A stretch of DNA of 64,000 bases from Saururus chinensis. Lineage: Eukaryota > Streptophyta > Magnoliopsida > Piperales > Saururaceae. The position numbers and the translations under genes were made by a program. The notes beneath the pieces are model-generated. The model made no database searches, was not told where the DNA came from, and saw nothing but the letters and a program-made list of their open reading frames with translations. The DNA lies in the NCBI GenBank assembly GCA_035235625.1, contig CP141141.1:42307719-42371718 (forward strand), given 5' to 3'. This document shows, in pieces, positions 48,116 through 60,654 of the stretch (the stretch's first letter is position 1; each line of letters starts with the position of its first letter).

Positions 48116-48946
48116 ATGATGATGATGATGAAGAGCGAGTACGATGACGAACGGAGGGCGGCGGGAGGCGGAGGCGCCATTGTGCTCCGCGATTGTCACA
48201 CTTCCGAGGAAGACGACAACCGTAGCAGCGGAGGAGGAGGAGGAAGCAAGAAGAAGAAAGCGACTTCCAAGGCAGTGGTTGTTGCTGGCGGAGATGGGGC
48301 TACCATAGAGGTGGTGCGGCGACCCAGGGGGCGACCTCCGGGATCCAAGAACAAGCCGAAGCCGCCCATCATCATTACCCGGGAGGCGGAGTCGGCCATG
48401 CGTCCCCACGTCCTGGAGGTTTCCGGGGGCCAGGACGTCGTCCAGACCGTCACCCACTACGCCCGCCGCAAGGGCGTTGGCCTCTGCATCCTCGCCGGCT
48501 CAGGCGCCGTGGCCAACGTCACGCTCCGCCAGCCGGGGCCCAACCCTGGCGGGCCTACCGTCACCTTCCACGGCCGCTTCGAGATACTTTCCATCTCTGC
48601 CACCTTCCTTCCGCCGGCCACCGCGCTGGCAAGCTCAGCCGGAGGCAACGGGTTCTCGATCTCGCTGGCTGGGCCGCAGGGGCAGATCGTGGGTGGGTCT
48701 GTCGTCGGGTCCCTGCTGGCGGCCGGGACGGTGGTAGTGGTTGCAGCCGTTTTCAACAGCCCAACTTACCACCGGCTTCCGGTGGACGAGGAAACCTCCG
48801 GTTCCGGAGCGCCGGTTTCAGAGGCGGAGGGTGCCGGGCACCACCAGGCGGCGGCGGAGAGCTGTGGGATGTCACTGTACAGCGCGCACCTGCCTTCCGA
48901 TGTAATATGGGCTCCAACTCCTCGCCCACCACATCCTCCTTACTAA
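48116..48946 (+). CDS. AHL: AT-hook motif nuclear-localized protein, clade A, intronless
   Basis: A single exon of 276 aa starts at a run of five Met codons. The first ATG is taken as the start. The N-terminal region is acidic then glycine-rich, followed by a basic patch KKKK (45-48). One type-I AT-hook, RGRPPGSKNKPK, lies at 71-82 and binds the minor groove of AT-rich DNA. The PPC/DUF296 domain follows at about 97-220 with the hallmark GRFEIL at 153-158, used for oligomerisation and partner binding. One AT-hook, a single PPC domain and no intron place it in clade A (AHL15-29 in Arabidopsis). Those proteins repress growth and influence flowering, hypocotyl elongation and longevity. The individual orthologue cannot be named from sequence alone. 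GC-rich coding sequence, unlike its flanks. The TATA box is at 48007. Confidence 0.92.
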   Translation: MMMMMKSEYDDERRAAGGGGAIVLRDCHTSEEDDNRSSGGGGGSKKKKATSKAVVVAGGDGATIEVVRRPRGRPPGSKNKPKPPIIITREAESAMRPHVLEVSGGQDVVQTVTHYARRKGVGLCILAGSGAVANVTLRQPGPNPGGPTVTFHGRFEILSISATFLPPATALASSAGGNGFSISLAGPQGQIVGGSVVGSLLAAGTVVVVAAVFNSPTYHRLPVDEETSGSGAPVSEAEGAGHHQAAAESCGMSLYSAHLPSDVIWAPTPRPPHPPY

Positions 48947-51900
48947 AACAAACGGCTGCATGAAGTTGGTTCGGATTATACAGTGTTCCTTTCTTTGCAT
49001 TACTTCTTCTCTACTCTTTCCAAGTATTCATTTTTCTGAGTTTTCACCTAGTTTAGATTTTCTATAGAATGTGTTTAACTTCAGGCCTGTTGTAAAAAGA
49101 TCAACTCATGCATGACTTCATTCCTTCTTCTCTCAAGTTCAGACTTGTAAACATGTCTACGATCGAAGCGGTGTAATATTTAAGAGGAGATTACAGGCTC
49201 CTGCTGAACATGTTCACATTCGTTGAGATTAGAATTTTAGCAGATGCCATCTTGTTCTTCCCACCTTTTTAGAATTAGATAGTGAAGAGTTCTCATGTAT
49301 GCATGTTTTTTTCTTGTTCAGTCGTATCCAATCTAAAAATGTGAGCATACGACTGTTGTGTCATGTGTGATCTATTTAGAGAAATGTGGCATAATGAAGA
49401 CTTGTAAAGAAAGTAATATCCGTACTATAACGGTGTTTGCTCTTGAAGATAAGCTACACGATCACCCATTGAATATTGCATGTGAGGTGCCATTTCAGCA
49501 GCAGCCAATATTCGAGAACCTCTGTTTTTTTAAAAAAAAATTTAGGGGCCGAGATCAGAACCCCGTCGAGATCTTGGAATTAGGCTTTTGGTAAGGAAAA
49601 TAATTACTACTGGAAGTTGCTACTAGAAGAGGCTAGGCCTGCTCCTCGGGCCTTGGGGGGCTAGGTCCCTGAAAGTGGGACACAGCCCATCACTTCATCG
49701 ACCGGCTTTAATGTGGGCACCGGTCATTCTTCCTTATCACTGTCTTCAGCTTATCGGTCGGTGCCTTGAAGTTTGAGACAAGGAAAAGACCCATGTTCTG
49801 ATCCATACTAACCTGCTATACCACGACGTACGTGAAAGCGATTCTCTCAACTTTGTCATTCAGGCCACCCACCAATCCCTCCACAGCTTAGTTCTTCTAT
49901 TTCGTGGATGATCTCCACCTTAGTACTATACTTTTTCTTGATCTACCACTGCCTAGTCGTAAATGGGGTGTTTCTAATCTTTTTTCTACCCTGCTCATCA
50001 GCTGCACCGCAGGGCATGCACTCGGCTACTGCAGCAGGACTGCAGCAGTCCTGCTGCAGGGAGAGATGCCTCACGCGACTCACCCTGTACCCTTTTTCTT
50101 TTCGGAACCAAGTGACTGAGTAAGAGAGAGGGAGGGGGGGGGGGATGGGGTGAATGGGAGGTGGCACCTCTGAGAAAGAGATGGAAGTCGCTTTTTCGTG
50201 GGCGTACTTGGCTGCCAAAAGTGATATCGTGCTTAAATTGAAATAGCATTCTCTCCCTCCTCTGTGCTTCATTTCGTCCTTTGCTTCCACCCATTCCTCT
50301 ATCTCTCTCTATCCCCTGCACGGAGATTTGCAGAAGCTGAAGGGAAAGAGTCCACAGATGTCCTGATTATGATTTCCGTGGCTTCTTTGCTTTTACTTTC
50401 TTCAGGTTCAGAGTTCAGACGATGCAGAACGAGTTGCTTCGATGGTAGCCAGCTGCACAATTACTTGACCCCAGCACTCCACCTGAACGGACATGCCTCA
50501 CGTTTCCGTGGGGTCCATAACCTGTGAAGCCGTAAACCCTCTACCGAGTACTCTCCAGTCTCCTGTGGCTATCGGCTGCCTCCTAAGTCCTACCCTCTCT
50601 CACTCCCTTTTTTGTTTTTTTATGAATCTCCTATAGTCCTATTGGCCACCATCTCAGCCCTCACGCAGAAATCCGACCATAAACAAGCACAAGCCTTTTG
50701 GCACCACAAAAAAGAAAAAAGCCTTAGCCTATCGTAGATATACTACTAATATCCAAGAAAATAAATATTCTATGCTAGAGCATCTCCAACTTGGCGTTTG
50801 CCATGGAGCAAATTGAGGCTCCAACTGAAGAGTATTTTTTATGTAGAAATGATGCCCCTTACTTTTGAGTATCTGCAACCTTGATGTAATTTCTAAATAG
50901 CGATCCGCATTGCATCCCCAATAGCATGAGATGGTGTCTCACCCTTTCCAACCGGGGCGTGCCCCAATTTGGGGTGCCACAAATAAGGAGACGCTATTTC
51001 ATCATCTTTTAAAAAAAATAAATCAAAACACCCTACTTCATCACAAAGTAACAACTACTATTTAAAGATTGTAATTGGAGTTATATAGGTGAATGAAGAT
51101 GCCCCTTGAGCATCTCCAACAACTCTTTTTAAAGTCCCCTCATTTGAAATGCTCTTGGGACTTTAAATTAATATTTTTATTTTAGAAAATTTTTTAGGTG
51201 TGCGTTATACACTATGTTGGCAGTGTATTTCACTACTCAAGACACAACTCATCAAAATATGTTATGATGGTCTTTACCCATATCTCATACACTTTGCTAA
51301 TAGGTCGTTTGGTAATTAGTAAAATACAAGGTCAACATGGTGTGCGCTGCGTACCTAATTTTTTTTCCCCCTATTTTGAGATGCTATTTGCTTGTTTTAA
51401 TATTTTAATCATTATTTCTCATGGATTTTAACCCCTTAGTTGTATTTAACATCCATGATTAGATCAGTTTGCCTATTATCAAATTGCCACATAGGCAAAT
51501 GATAAAGGTCATTTTTGCTATTTGAACATCTCTAACAACTCAATTTGATATCTAGCCGAGATGATCTAAGAGTGCCATGCGAGGTGTAAATGGGCAGACA
51601 TAGGCACGAACAAAGTATGTCCACTTTGTCTATTTTCATGCAAATTATATGTTTATTCGTCTGCATATGTCCATACTAGATATAAATGAAAATATACAAA
51701 ATAAATGTGAAAGTTTAACAATAAAATACTTTATTCTCAAATTAAGGGTGATTAATACAAAATTAATTAAAAATAGTATAATAATAATGGGATGGTCTCA
51801 TCTAAAAAATAAATAATAATAATAATGTTATGAAAGATATGTAAAAGCATAACATGTATGTTTGATATTTTTGTTACTAAGACTAACTATGTGACGTAGG

Positions 51901-52977
51901 TTAAGATTTTTGTATTAATTAAAAATAATGATAAAATATATAGTTGGTAGATGCGGATGGATGCGGTCATGAAGAACCTTTAATTGTCTGTAGTCATCCA
52001 CTTAGGGACGGGAAAAAAAATAATTGTTTCCATTTTGGTGCGAATAGACACAAGTGAACATCGGACAAGTAAACATCATTTATACACCTACTAAAGATAT
52101 GAATACATTATATTTATATATACATGACTGAAGAATACGTACATGAATAATCAACATTAGCCTCTGCTAGTTGATTGACCAGCGGAGGGGTGACTAAAAC
52201 CACTGGTGACTTCCCGTACAAAGTTTTTGATTCGATGGTATGTTCAATCGGAGTAGGGTTCATAGAGACAAAACTGCAAGAGAGCAAGTTGTTTGGCTGG
52301 TCCCCTCTTGTGCTGGCCTCCTCAGGGACCCTCTCAGTCTCTGCTACTGTTGAGAGAGCCTCCATGCTGCATTTATTCGGTGCATGTATTGAATTACCTG
52401 CATATAGATAGCGGACCATAGCAAGTCTCTCCCACACACTTATCCAAGATACAGACTGTCATATTACTCATTCATTGGAGCGTTGTATAAACAGAGTTTG
52501 CTCATTGTTCTGACTTCTGAGCTTGGATTGCTTTACCTATCTCATTCACGATGTCATGGTTTGGAGTTTGGACTCGCTCTCTCCTGTATTTGTTCATACG
52601 CATTCATTTTTTAGCACAATGAGTCGGGACTTTTTTTTAATATATTTTATATAATCAAAAAGTTCCCAAGGGGTATCATCGATTAACCATACAACCCAAT
52701 CAAGCATAAGGGCTGTAAGAGGACAAAACATTTAAAAAACACACAATTTCTTATTATATAATAAGCAAAATACATTACAGTAGAGAAATAAACTTACAGC
52801 TAAAGCGTGGCATTGCGAAGAGTTTTTCACCTTTCTTTCTAACAACGAGCTCAGAGCAAGAAATACTTGTGAGGCCTTGATAGTTTAGAATGGCAGTGTA
52901 TATTTTAGCATATGTTAGTGTTAATATCACTGACACTAATATATGCTAATGTGTATATTATCAATCTTATGGATAAA
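48947..52977. other. Intergenic region downstream of AHL
   Basis: The first few hundred bases should be AHL 3' UTR. Beyond that no gene was supported. GAGCATCTCCAAC-like text at 50779, 51109 and (as a variant) 51525 is typical of a common plant MITE end, but complete elements could not be delimited. A G-run lies at 50137-50146. Confidence 0.4.
50030..50060. repeat. Short perfect hairpin
   Basis: CTGCAGCAGGACT, a five-base loop, then AGTCCTGCTGCAG: a 13-bp perfect stem. Too short and isolated to assign a role. Confidence 0.9.
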
Positions 52978-53113
52978 TGGCTCTTATGTATTCCTTACGT
53001 TGGGCTCATTGTCAGAGTGTAACATTAAAGACACTTCTTGGGCATTGGCTCTTATGTATTCCTTATGTTGGGCTCATTGTCAGAGTGTAACATTAAAAAC
53101 ACTTCTTGGGCAT
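52978..53113. repeat. 68-bp tandem duplication
   Basis: Two nearly identical copies (three differences or fewer) of a unit from TGGCTCTTATGTATTCCTTA to CACTTCTTGGGCAT. The unit resembles the TGTCAAAACAAAATAT...CACTTCTTAGATA segment of the Q repeats, so it is probably a relic of that family. Confidence 0.85.
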
Positions 53114-53929
53114 TGAAGACCACATCCACTTTGTAGGACATCGAACTCCATCTTCATGTATAATCTCTTTAGGTTCGGTCAAATGCTTATTTATAAGTGG
53201 GCCCAAAGAGCACCTGAAGGTGGTTTGAGCATCGAGGATAAGCTAAGGGATGAGCCAAACTACACCGTCTATTTGATGTAAGCATGAAAGATTGAATATC
53301 ATCATTAGACTTAATTGTATTAATTGAGTTCATTAGATTCAGAAGATACATGTATCCATATTCATGAATGAATTGCGCTGAGAGAGGTTTCTCTCCCTTC
53401 CCTCGATTTTAGTGATGACTTCTAATTTAGATGGATTGTACTTCTAATCCAAATAGATTGCAAATTGTCTGTCTCTTGTGTTGGGAGGAGAGAGAACCAT
53501 CTCCTTAAGTAACCACTTTTATAACTTCTTAATTCTTAGCTATTGATAAATAAGATAATTAATTTTATTATTATTCTAATTATCATACAAGGCCACTTAA
53601 TTAACTAATAAATTTTATTACATTTGATCCATGAAAGCCCCTTGGGTAGATATGTCATGGAAGTATTTTTTATGTCCTACTGATGTGAGCCTAGCAAAAA
53701 GAATGCATGGGAGCCAATATTTGAAATCGACAGTGCATATGTTAGCTCATTTTAGTATCATTGACCCAAAAGTGTTTTCTGTGCTCCTTATTTATTATGA
53801 GCCCAATGTAAGCCATAGCCAAACTCCGTCAAACAACACAAGCATTGCAAGACATAGGAGTACATGCCTGCCGCTAGAAAACACCCACTTCACAACCATT
53901 GGGCCATTAGAGAAATAAAATTGTCATTA

Positions 53930-54570
53930 CTGGTGATCTTGTTAGAAGTGGGTTATATATGGGTCAAGTCCATATGGGTATTGAGAGCCCAAACCCACTT
54001 TGAAGTGAATGAGAATCACACATATGAATTAGTTAAAGGAGTGAATAGTCCCACATCGCCTAGAAAAATGTGATGGTGTTGGTATATAAGGTATAAGTTT
54101 GGTCTTTTAAGTTAGGCCATTCGGCCACCCCACTTTTGTAGGGGGGTTACATGTTAGACCCATGTACCTAGGTGGGCTAACCCACATGCGCGCCGCTACT
54201 GCCGTCCGGCCTGCTCAATTTGGCTTGGTTTGCATGCACGACCGACCAGTTGGGTTGGTCGGGTTACGTTGAGTCAAAAAGATAATTATTTTTTGGGACA
54301 AATTATTTTAGTTTTATCTTAACCCAAATAGGTCCGGTTTTATTTACACCAAAATGTGTTCGTTAAAGGATGATGCGTCTGTTTGAACAGGATAGGTTGT
54401 CTTCAACGAGATTTCCTATAAACCACTGAAAAATATTTTTTGCATCATCCTTTACTAGATTTTTGTCTATGTGTTTTCTATGAGAGCACTCCATAACGTG
54501 GTTCGCTGCATATGACGTGTGAATGTGCTTCTATAACGTGTAGTTGATCATCTTATTTTGGGAGGCAGAT
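53930..54570. mobile_element. Possible degraded Copia-type LTR
   Basis: Contains AGTCCCACATCGCCTAGAAA followed by TGTGATGGTGTTGGTATATA. Such a pairing is familiar from promoters of plant Copia and TRIM LTRs. A GC-rich patch (GCGCGCCGCTACTGCCG) follows. No matching TG...CA ends, target duplication or primer-binding site was found, so limits are approximate. Confidence 0.35.
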
Positions 54571-55199
54571 GCCCAAGTGTATCCTTAGCACCAGTAGAGA
54601 GGACAAATTATTTCTTAAGGACATAGTGTTTTCCTTGATTCGATTATCTTTTTTTAATAATGAGTTTCATTCATCACAACACTTACAAACGTATGAAAAT
54701 AATAGATTTATCTATCGCATCTATGCTGGCTTTGAGAGATGGATAAGGGAAGGTTGGAACAGTGTAGATCGGATCAAAAAGAGCCAAAAAGAAGAAAGAA
54801 GAGCTATGTTTGGCATGGAGGAAGGGAATAATGGAGGGTGGGAAGATGAAGGAGAAAAAGTGAAGAAGCTTGTGTCAAGGGGAATACTTGGCCACCAAAA
54901 GGAAGGGGGTTGACTGGTGAATAAACACTACGCTTGATCAAGAGCGTGAGAGCTCTGTCATATCTATAGCTTCATCCATTCATTTCACAAGAAACCTCTT
55001 GTTGAACACCTTGGCCGGCTAGTGCTAATGGCCGTCGGCCAGCTAGAAACTCTAGCGCTACATGCAAGGTAGCCACTGTGAGATGGCAAAAAACATCAGA
55101 AGGGCCTATGTTTAAACATGTTCCTTAGCTAAAACATAAGATAAACAGGTTTTAGACGTTAACTACATTTTTTTTTATTACTCTATCATTAACTCTAAA
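54571..55199. other. Intergenic, no feature supported
   Basis: A 114-codon frame at 54569-54913 has low-complexity Lys/Glu-rich sequence and no recognisable domain. It is probably chance. Confidence 0.4.
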
Positions 55200-55816
55200 A
55201 TTTATATTTATACAAAATGCCCCCAACCACCGTTCTTCTCTTCTTCCATTCCCATTCCTCCATCCTCGTTTCCATCTCTGTTCACCTCACCTCCCCCACC
55301 GCCGCCCACCGGATAAGCTCTTCACCTAGGTTTTCATTGCCGGTCGTCTCCACCTTCTAATCCTATCGCCCCACCTCTTCTCATCTCAGTCCAAACCGCC
55401 CCGCTTATGACTCGCTCCCCCACTCTCATCTCCCTCTCCGTTCACCTCGCGCCACCGGTCATCGTCCCTCGCTTGCTCCCTCTCACCACTCCCACCTTGC
55501 CCCTATCGCCACCAGAAATGGCTGTGCTCCTCCTCCTCAAACGCCGTTGTTCCGACATCGAGCCAAAAGCCTAGACTAGAACCGACATTAAGGATTCAAA
55601 GCTTGACGACATGGAGGGCCTCCTCGAGGCCCTGTCGGATCCAACTCTGCCATGGATCCCTCCGCCAGCTCCATCCACCTCTCCCTTAAAAGCCACGAAG
55701 ATGTCCGACTCTAGCACCTCCATCAGGCTCCGCTGCAGCAACTATGCGGATGAAGAAGACAATAAATATTTACTCACTTTGTTATATACAAAGAGAGTAA
55801 ATATTACTCTTTTTTA
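55200..55816. other. GC-rich segment beside the P450 fragment
   Basis: C-rich sequence unlike its AT-rich flanks. It may hold pieces of one or more captured genes, but neither strand gives a recognisable protein. A short hairpin (AATATTTACTC / GAGTAAATATT) lies at 55766-55805 at the edge of the P450 fragment. Confidence 0.35.
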
Positions 55817-56215
55817 GGATGTCCTGGTAGCGCTCGTGGTGGAGGCCGGAGGAACCATAGTGGTCGTCGAGGATGCGGGAGAGGAAGGAGTCAAAGCAGT
55901 AGCGAAGGCGCTTCATCTTTTTGGCAATGCCCTGGAGGTCGAGCCAGTTGAGGGTCAAGATGAAGTCGCCCACGTTGAAGACGCCGGCCAGGAGGAGAAG
56001 TTGACATCGTGAGTTTTGAGGAAGATGGAGATAGTGTGGGAGGAAGCAGCAACCATGACGGGGACAGAGCCGTGGCGGAGGCTGAGAAGCAAACCATAGG
56101 TGCAGGTGAGTGCTGCCAGGTTCTGGTGGGGGGCAGGGCCAAGGTGGGGGAGGTTTGGGCAGAGATGGGCCAAGGTGAAGGAAGTTGGGCCGAAGATGGG
56201 CTAAGGTTTAGGTCC
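55817..56215 (-). pseudogene. CYP75B-like cytochrome P450 fragment (flavonoid 3'-hydroxylase type)
   Basis: Reading downward on the minus strand, GPKP-stop-PIFG is the N-terminal proline region with its Trp codon changed to TAG. Next comes NLPHLGPAPHQNLAAL, then SLRHGSVPVMVAASS and FLKTHDVNFSS. The sequence then jumps with a frame change to LAGVFNVGDF, LNWLDLQGIAKKMKRL and FDSFLSRILDDH. In flavonoid 3'-hydroxylases (CYP75B), which add the B-ring 3'-hydroxyl of flavonoids, roughly 130 residues separate these two blocks. An internal deletion has therefore removed them. The region after the second block, including the heme-binding Cys loop, is absent. A stop codon, deletion, frameshift and truncation make this a dead fragment. 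Confidence 0.85.
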
Positions 56216-56705
56216 TGATGAGAGGTTGGGTCGTCGGCAGTTAAGGAGGTGGCACCCAAGGGTGAGGAGAAGGTAGCCAAGGATGGCGATGAAGAGGGAG
56301 GTGAGGAAGAGATCTATGCTGAAAAAAAGAGAAGCATCAGAAAAGAAAAAAAAAACAGGGATTAAGGATCTGGATGAAGATGGAAGGAAGAAGGAGAAAC
56401 TGGAAGACACTAAAAGGTAGAAGGGGTTAAGGAGAAACGTAAGGAAGAAACTGGAACATAAGGAAGAAAGGTAATTTTGTCTAAAAAATAATATCACGTG
56501 ACCTTTAAATTAATTTCACGGGTTTCTTAGAGTTGGCGTCAGCTCTTTGGACTAGACACCAGTTTTGTCTAAGATAAATACCCTATGAGAAGTGTTCCTT
56601 ACGAAAATTTCTTTAGCCAATTATCTTTTCTCCCTACTTTTGCAAAGTTCTTTTCCTCATGAATATTATCTAATTGGCGAGTACATGGAGTCGTGGCTTA
56701 ACTAA

Positions 56706-57001
56706 GGGGTTGTTTGGTTAAGGAATTGGAATAAAATCAGAATATAGATTTTATGGAATTAATTTCATGAAATCAGAATTAGGTTAGATAAAAAAGTGAA
56801 AAAATAGCGATTACACAGAATCATTAGAATGTCCTCACGGAGAGATTCAATGATTCGGGTGGAATCGAGGCACAAACATCATTCCATCAGAATTTTTACT
56901 TCCTTGAAAATTTTATATTCAAGCATAAAACACAACAAATCAGGCAAAATCAAGCAAAATCTTGCTAAAATTTGTGTTCGATTCACTATCCAAACAGCCT
57001 T
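56706..57001. mobile_element. PIF/Harbinger-like MITE (296 bp)
   Basis: The left end GGGGTTGTTTGGTTAAGG and the inverted right end AAGGCTGTTTGGATAGTG are flanked by TAA on both sides (56703-56705 and 57002-57004). A TAA target duplication and a G-rich TGTTTGG terminus are typical of PIF/Harbinger-derived MITEs. Confidence 0.7.
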
Positions 57002-57788
57002 TAAATTTAAGTTAGGGGGAGGTTCTGAGAGAAGCCTTCCAATCTTTAATTATCTGATGATGATCAATTCTCAGTTTTTTCTTTCAGTGGAGTGAACACG
57101 ACATTTAGATATGTAGGACTCAACCTTTTATTAGTTTTTTTAAAATAGCAATAACTTCATTGGCAATCGTCATCCATTCTCAAATAAGCACGTTGCTAGA
57201 CTTTAATAGATATTATATAGATAACATAAATCATACATAAAAATTTGACTGACTACTAAAAATTGAGACATGTTAGTAGGAGCCTTGACTTACGCTTGCC
57301 CATTCTAAGTGGTAATATTTTAATTGGATAACACATATAACTCAGGGACAAGTAGGTTTAATTACTTGACTATCCTTTTATTAAAGGACACCTCAAGATC
57401 AAGATCCAACATTTTACAATGCCCAAGCTTACGCTCGCCAATTGTTATAAGCTTGAGCTCATATTAATTTTTCATTAAAAATTATTTTGAATTAGTACAA
57501 TTCAGGAACCTAGCCAACACATATATGTCAAAAGCTACAAGGCAACCCCGAGACTTAAATAAACTAACATGTCACTTTTATTTTTTGGCACATAGAACCA
57601 ACACACTGCTTGTTAGATTTCTAATGTTTGATTGATCTCAAATATGCAAATTCTTGAAATTGGAACAACTAAAGACGGTGGTATGTGATGGGGGACCACT
57701 TTGTCAATTAACTATGAAGATTCAAGTAAGCAAAGGAAAACATGTTCTCCTTAAACTAATCAAATTAATAAACAAGTTTCTTATTTTA

Positions 57789-58112
57789 TAATGTGGCTAT
57801 TTGCACCTCATTAAACTCAACCATCATCACTTCTTATTCAGCATAACCCTACTTAAAATTTCTCACTTATTTCCTATATTTAAAAAATATCTTTAAAGAT
57901 CTAATCACTATAGAGTAAAAAAAGTAAGAAGAGGAAAATGTGGAGGAGGGGGAAAAGGCCTTCACGGTTGTTGTTGTTGCAGTCTCACCGACGATATTGC
58001 TCGAGTTTGATAAAGTGGTTATTTTTGTGGTATTTATGTCTTTGGGAGAAAAAAAGGAGAGAATTGATCCGAAAAGTATTAGTTTAAATTATTAGTGCAA
58101 ATAGCCACATTT
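57789..58112. mobile_element. hAT-like MITE (about 324 bp)
   Basis: AATGTGGCTATTTGCAC at the left and GTGCAAATAGCCACATT at the right are perfect 17-bp inverted repeats. TTATTTTA at 57781-57788 and 58113-58120 is a candidate 8-bp target duplication. Terminal sequence resembles the 114-bp MITE at 32078 (GAATGAGGCTATATGCACCT). Confidence 0.75.
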
Positions 58113-58120
58113 TTATTTTA

Positions 58121-60151
58121 ACTAAAAAATAAATATATTTTTTTAAACTATAAAATAAAAATAATTGAGCCTTGAAAATTCACCTAGGAACGTGAACGGT
58201 GTGGACATAATGCTTGTACATTGATTATGGAACTGTCCCATCACATGATCCATTTTTGAAGCTTACATAAAAAAATTTGGAAAATTTCTCCTAAAAGTGC
58301 TTTTGAACCTTATATGTTTACATGCACCTCATGTTAAAGCTAGTAGTGGTAGGTGATAGGCCGTTCAATACATTGGCACCTAGTGCAAAGAACTAGCTCT
58401 AGTACGGAAGAGCTTTTTTTTTTTACTCTGACAATGAGCCCAAAATAAAAAATTGGATAGAATACAATCATTATTATGTTGAGATAAGAAATTGATTAAA
58501 ATAAAATTTTAATAATTTATTAATGTCTCCCTTCATTTATTTCCTATCTCGTAATGATCATCACGATCTATGTAATATCTTTACAATCTTGACAATTTCG
58601 CATAGATCTCGCCAAAATAATGTAAAATTATTTTTATACGGTCTCAAATGATTTAGGTCTTGGCAAAGGCTTGAGACATAGATCTCGCGAGAAGGTGGAG
58701 CATGATATCACTTACAGCTGCTTTGGTTTTTGACTAAAAATGGCTCAAATGAAGGTGACCCGAAATCATACGTGAAAAAAATTATGGTAGGTTTGGACAA
58801 AATTCTAGGAAGAGTTCACGCGTGATTGCCTTGCAAAAATAGATTGTGTATTGAAATTATGCACGTTTGGTTCTTCTGTTATGCTCCTGGTAGCCAACAA
58901 CGAATCATTTTTTGTGCAAGTTAGGAAGCACATATACTTCAAATATAGCGTCGTATTCGCATTGCATCAGTCTCTTTTGTATTCATGTCAAATGCATGCA
59001 TGCATGCCATACTTTTAATATCGCACATCAATTATAAATTATTTTAATATTTTTTCTAAAATAAATATTAAATAAATACTATATAACTTAAAGTATGTGG
59101 CTTTTAGTCACAAGATTTAAGTAGAACTGTTCTAAAACAACATATTACTCTGTAAGATAACTTTTCCTGCAAAATTAAGGTATTTGTAAATACATTTTAG
59201 ACCTTCATTTTTCATTATAATGAAGGTTTTAATTAATACAATAACTAACTTAAAATATATAAAAAATAATATTTTAATATATATACCCCCATATCATATA
59301 TCTTATATTTTTTTAAATTATCCTATCACTGCACCGTATTGTGTCCCATATCCATATTCGTGCTTCCTTGCGGACAAGGGAGTACCTACCTATATTAAAA
59401 ACATCAAATGTGAAGCAATTATGCTTCATAAGCTATCACTACGAGGGGAGAGAATTATCTTTGTGCAGCTTTGGCGGCTCTATATATACCATGAATCTGT
59501 AAAGAGTTTCGTTGTTTTTAAGGGGTCAGTTGGCAATGTTACAAGACAAAAGCAAAGCAGATACGACGCTGAAAGCTTCAAAATGGTTCTACTTTTGGAT
59601 CAAAGGAATGGTCAAACACTATATATAAGAGAGGAAAATAAAAGGCCGAGGCGGAGGATCATCTATTATTGCTTGACAAGCGGAAAATTCTTCCTTTCTT
59701 TTTTATAAAGACGAACCAAAGTTGATAAAGCCCCATGGAGTATCAGCCAAAACTGCTGACCCAGAACGAATACCAGACTTCATTCATACTCAAGTTAAGG
59801 CTGTAAACCACGAACTTTTAGCAATCACAGCCCAGGCTATTAACTGAGTAGAAATTTTTTTTCATTTTTTTGCTAAGATTGTCTTAATCACTATTCTATT
59901 TTTTACTTCTTACACATATTCTCCTTTCACATTTACTTATTAGAAATTGGTGAATATATGTTATGATAACTAATGTTAAGATAACCAAGTTTTCCAAAGA
60001 AGCTGTTAGAAAGGGTTTATTATAATATTTAACTCAACTCAATTGTATATTGTGCAAATTTTCTATTTCAGATGGACCTATACTATGGAAGAAAGTGGAA
60101 CATGCCAGTAGAGGACTTGCAAATTTTGATTTTCCCCCCGTTTAACATATA
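58121..60151. other. AT-rich intergenic stretch
   Basis: A 162-codon frame at 59220-59708 is the longest here. It is AT-rich with biased composition and no recognisable domain, so it is not called a gene. Near 58425-58460 an inverted piece resembles the GGACTCATTGTCAAAACAAA part of the Q repeats. Confidence 0.4.
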
Positions 60152-60221
60152 CTTCTTCAGTCCTATATTAATAACTAGTTTGTTTTAAAAAACAAATTGA
60201 GACTATTAATATAAGATGAAG
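60152..60221. mobile_element. 70-bp Stowaway-like mini-element
   Basis: CTTCTTCAGTCCTATATTAAT at the left pairs with ATTAATATAAGATGAAG at the right, flanked by TA. At 70 bp it is near the lower limit for a MITE. Confidence 0.6.
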
Positions 60222-60654
60222 TAAGTATATTATTAGCCTTTACTTGAGATGAATGGGATTATTTTGTGCCATTCACTCCCACTACTAGGAAGAATTTTTA
60301 ATGCTCCCACTCATCATGAGCCCCACGTAAGGAATGCCTGTGGACCATCAATCCATGAGATCAATGACATTCATGTTGATGTTAACGTGCGCCAACGCAT
60401 GTGCCTTCGATATGAAATATCGATAGTTCATATGTGTTCCTTATGCTGAACTCATATTGAGTCTAGAGCATTAAAAACTCTTCTTCAATATTGATGTAGC
60501 CCATGTAAGATCTAAGATATAAAGCAGTGACCTTTACCTCAACTTTTTATTTGGCAATAGGCTTTTACTTTAGCCTTACCTTGTATGATTGCCTTTATCC
60601 AAACTACATATGCCACCTCAATGTTAATTTTGTTAAGCAATACCTCAATGTTAG

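Noticed and set aside
52114..52437. 107-codon minus-strand frame with splice-like sites (GCAG|GTAATT and TCTTGCAG)
   Set aside because: Possible exon pair, but neither the joined nor the unspliced product is recognisable and no neighbouring exons were found.
59220..59708. 162-codon plus-strand frame
   Set aside because: AT-rich, biased composition and no domain. Sequence around it is non-genic.
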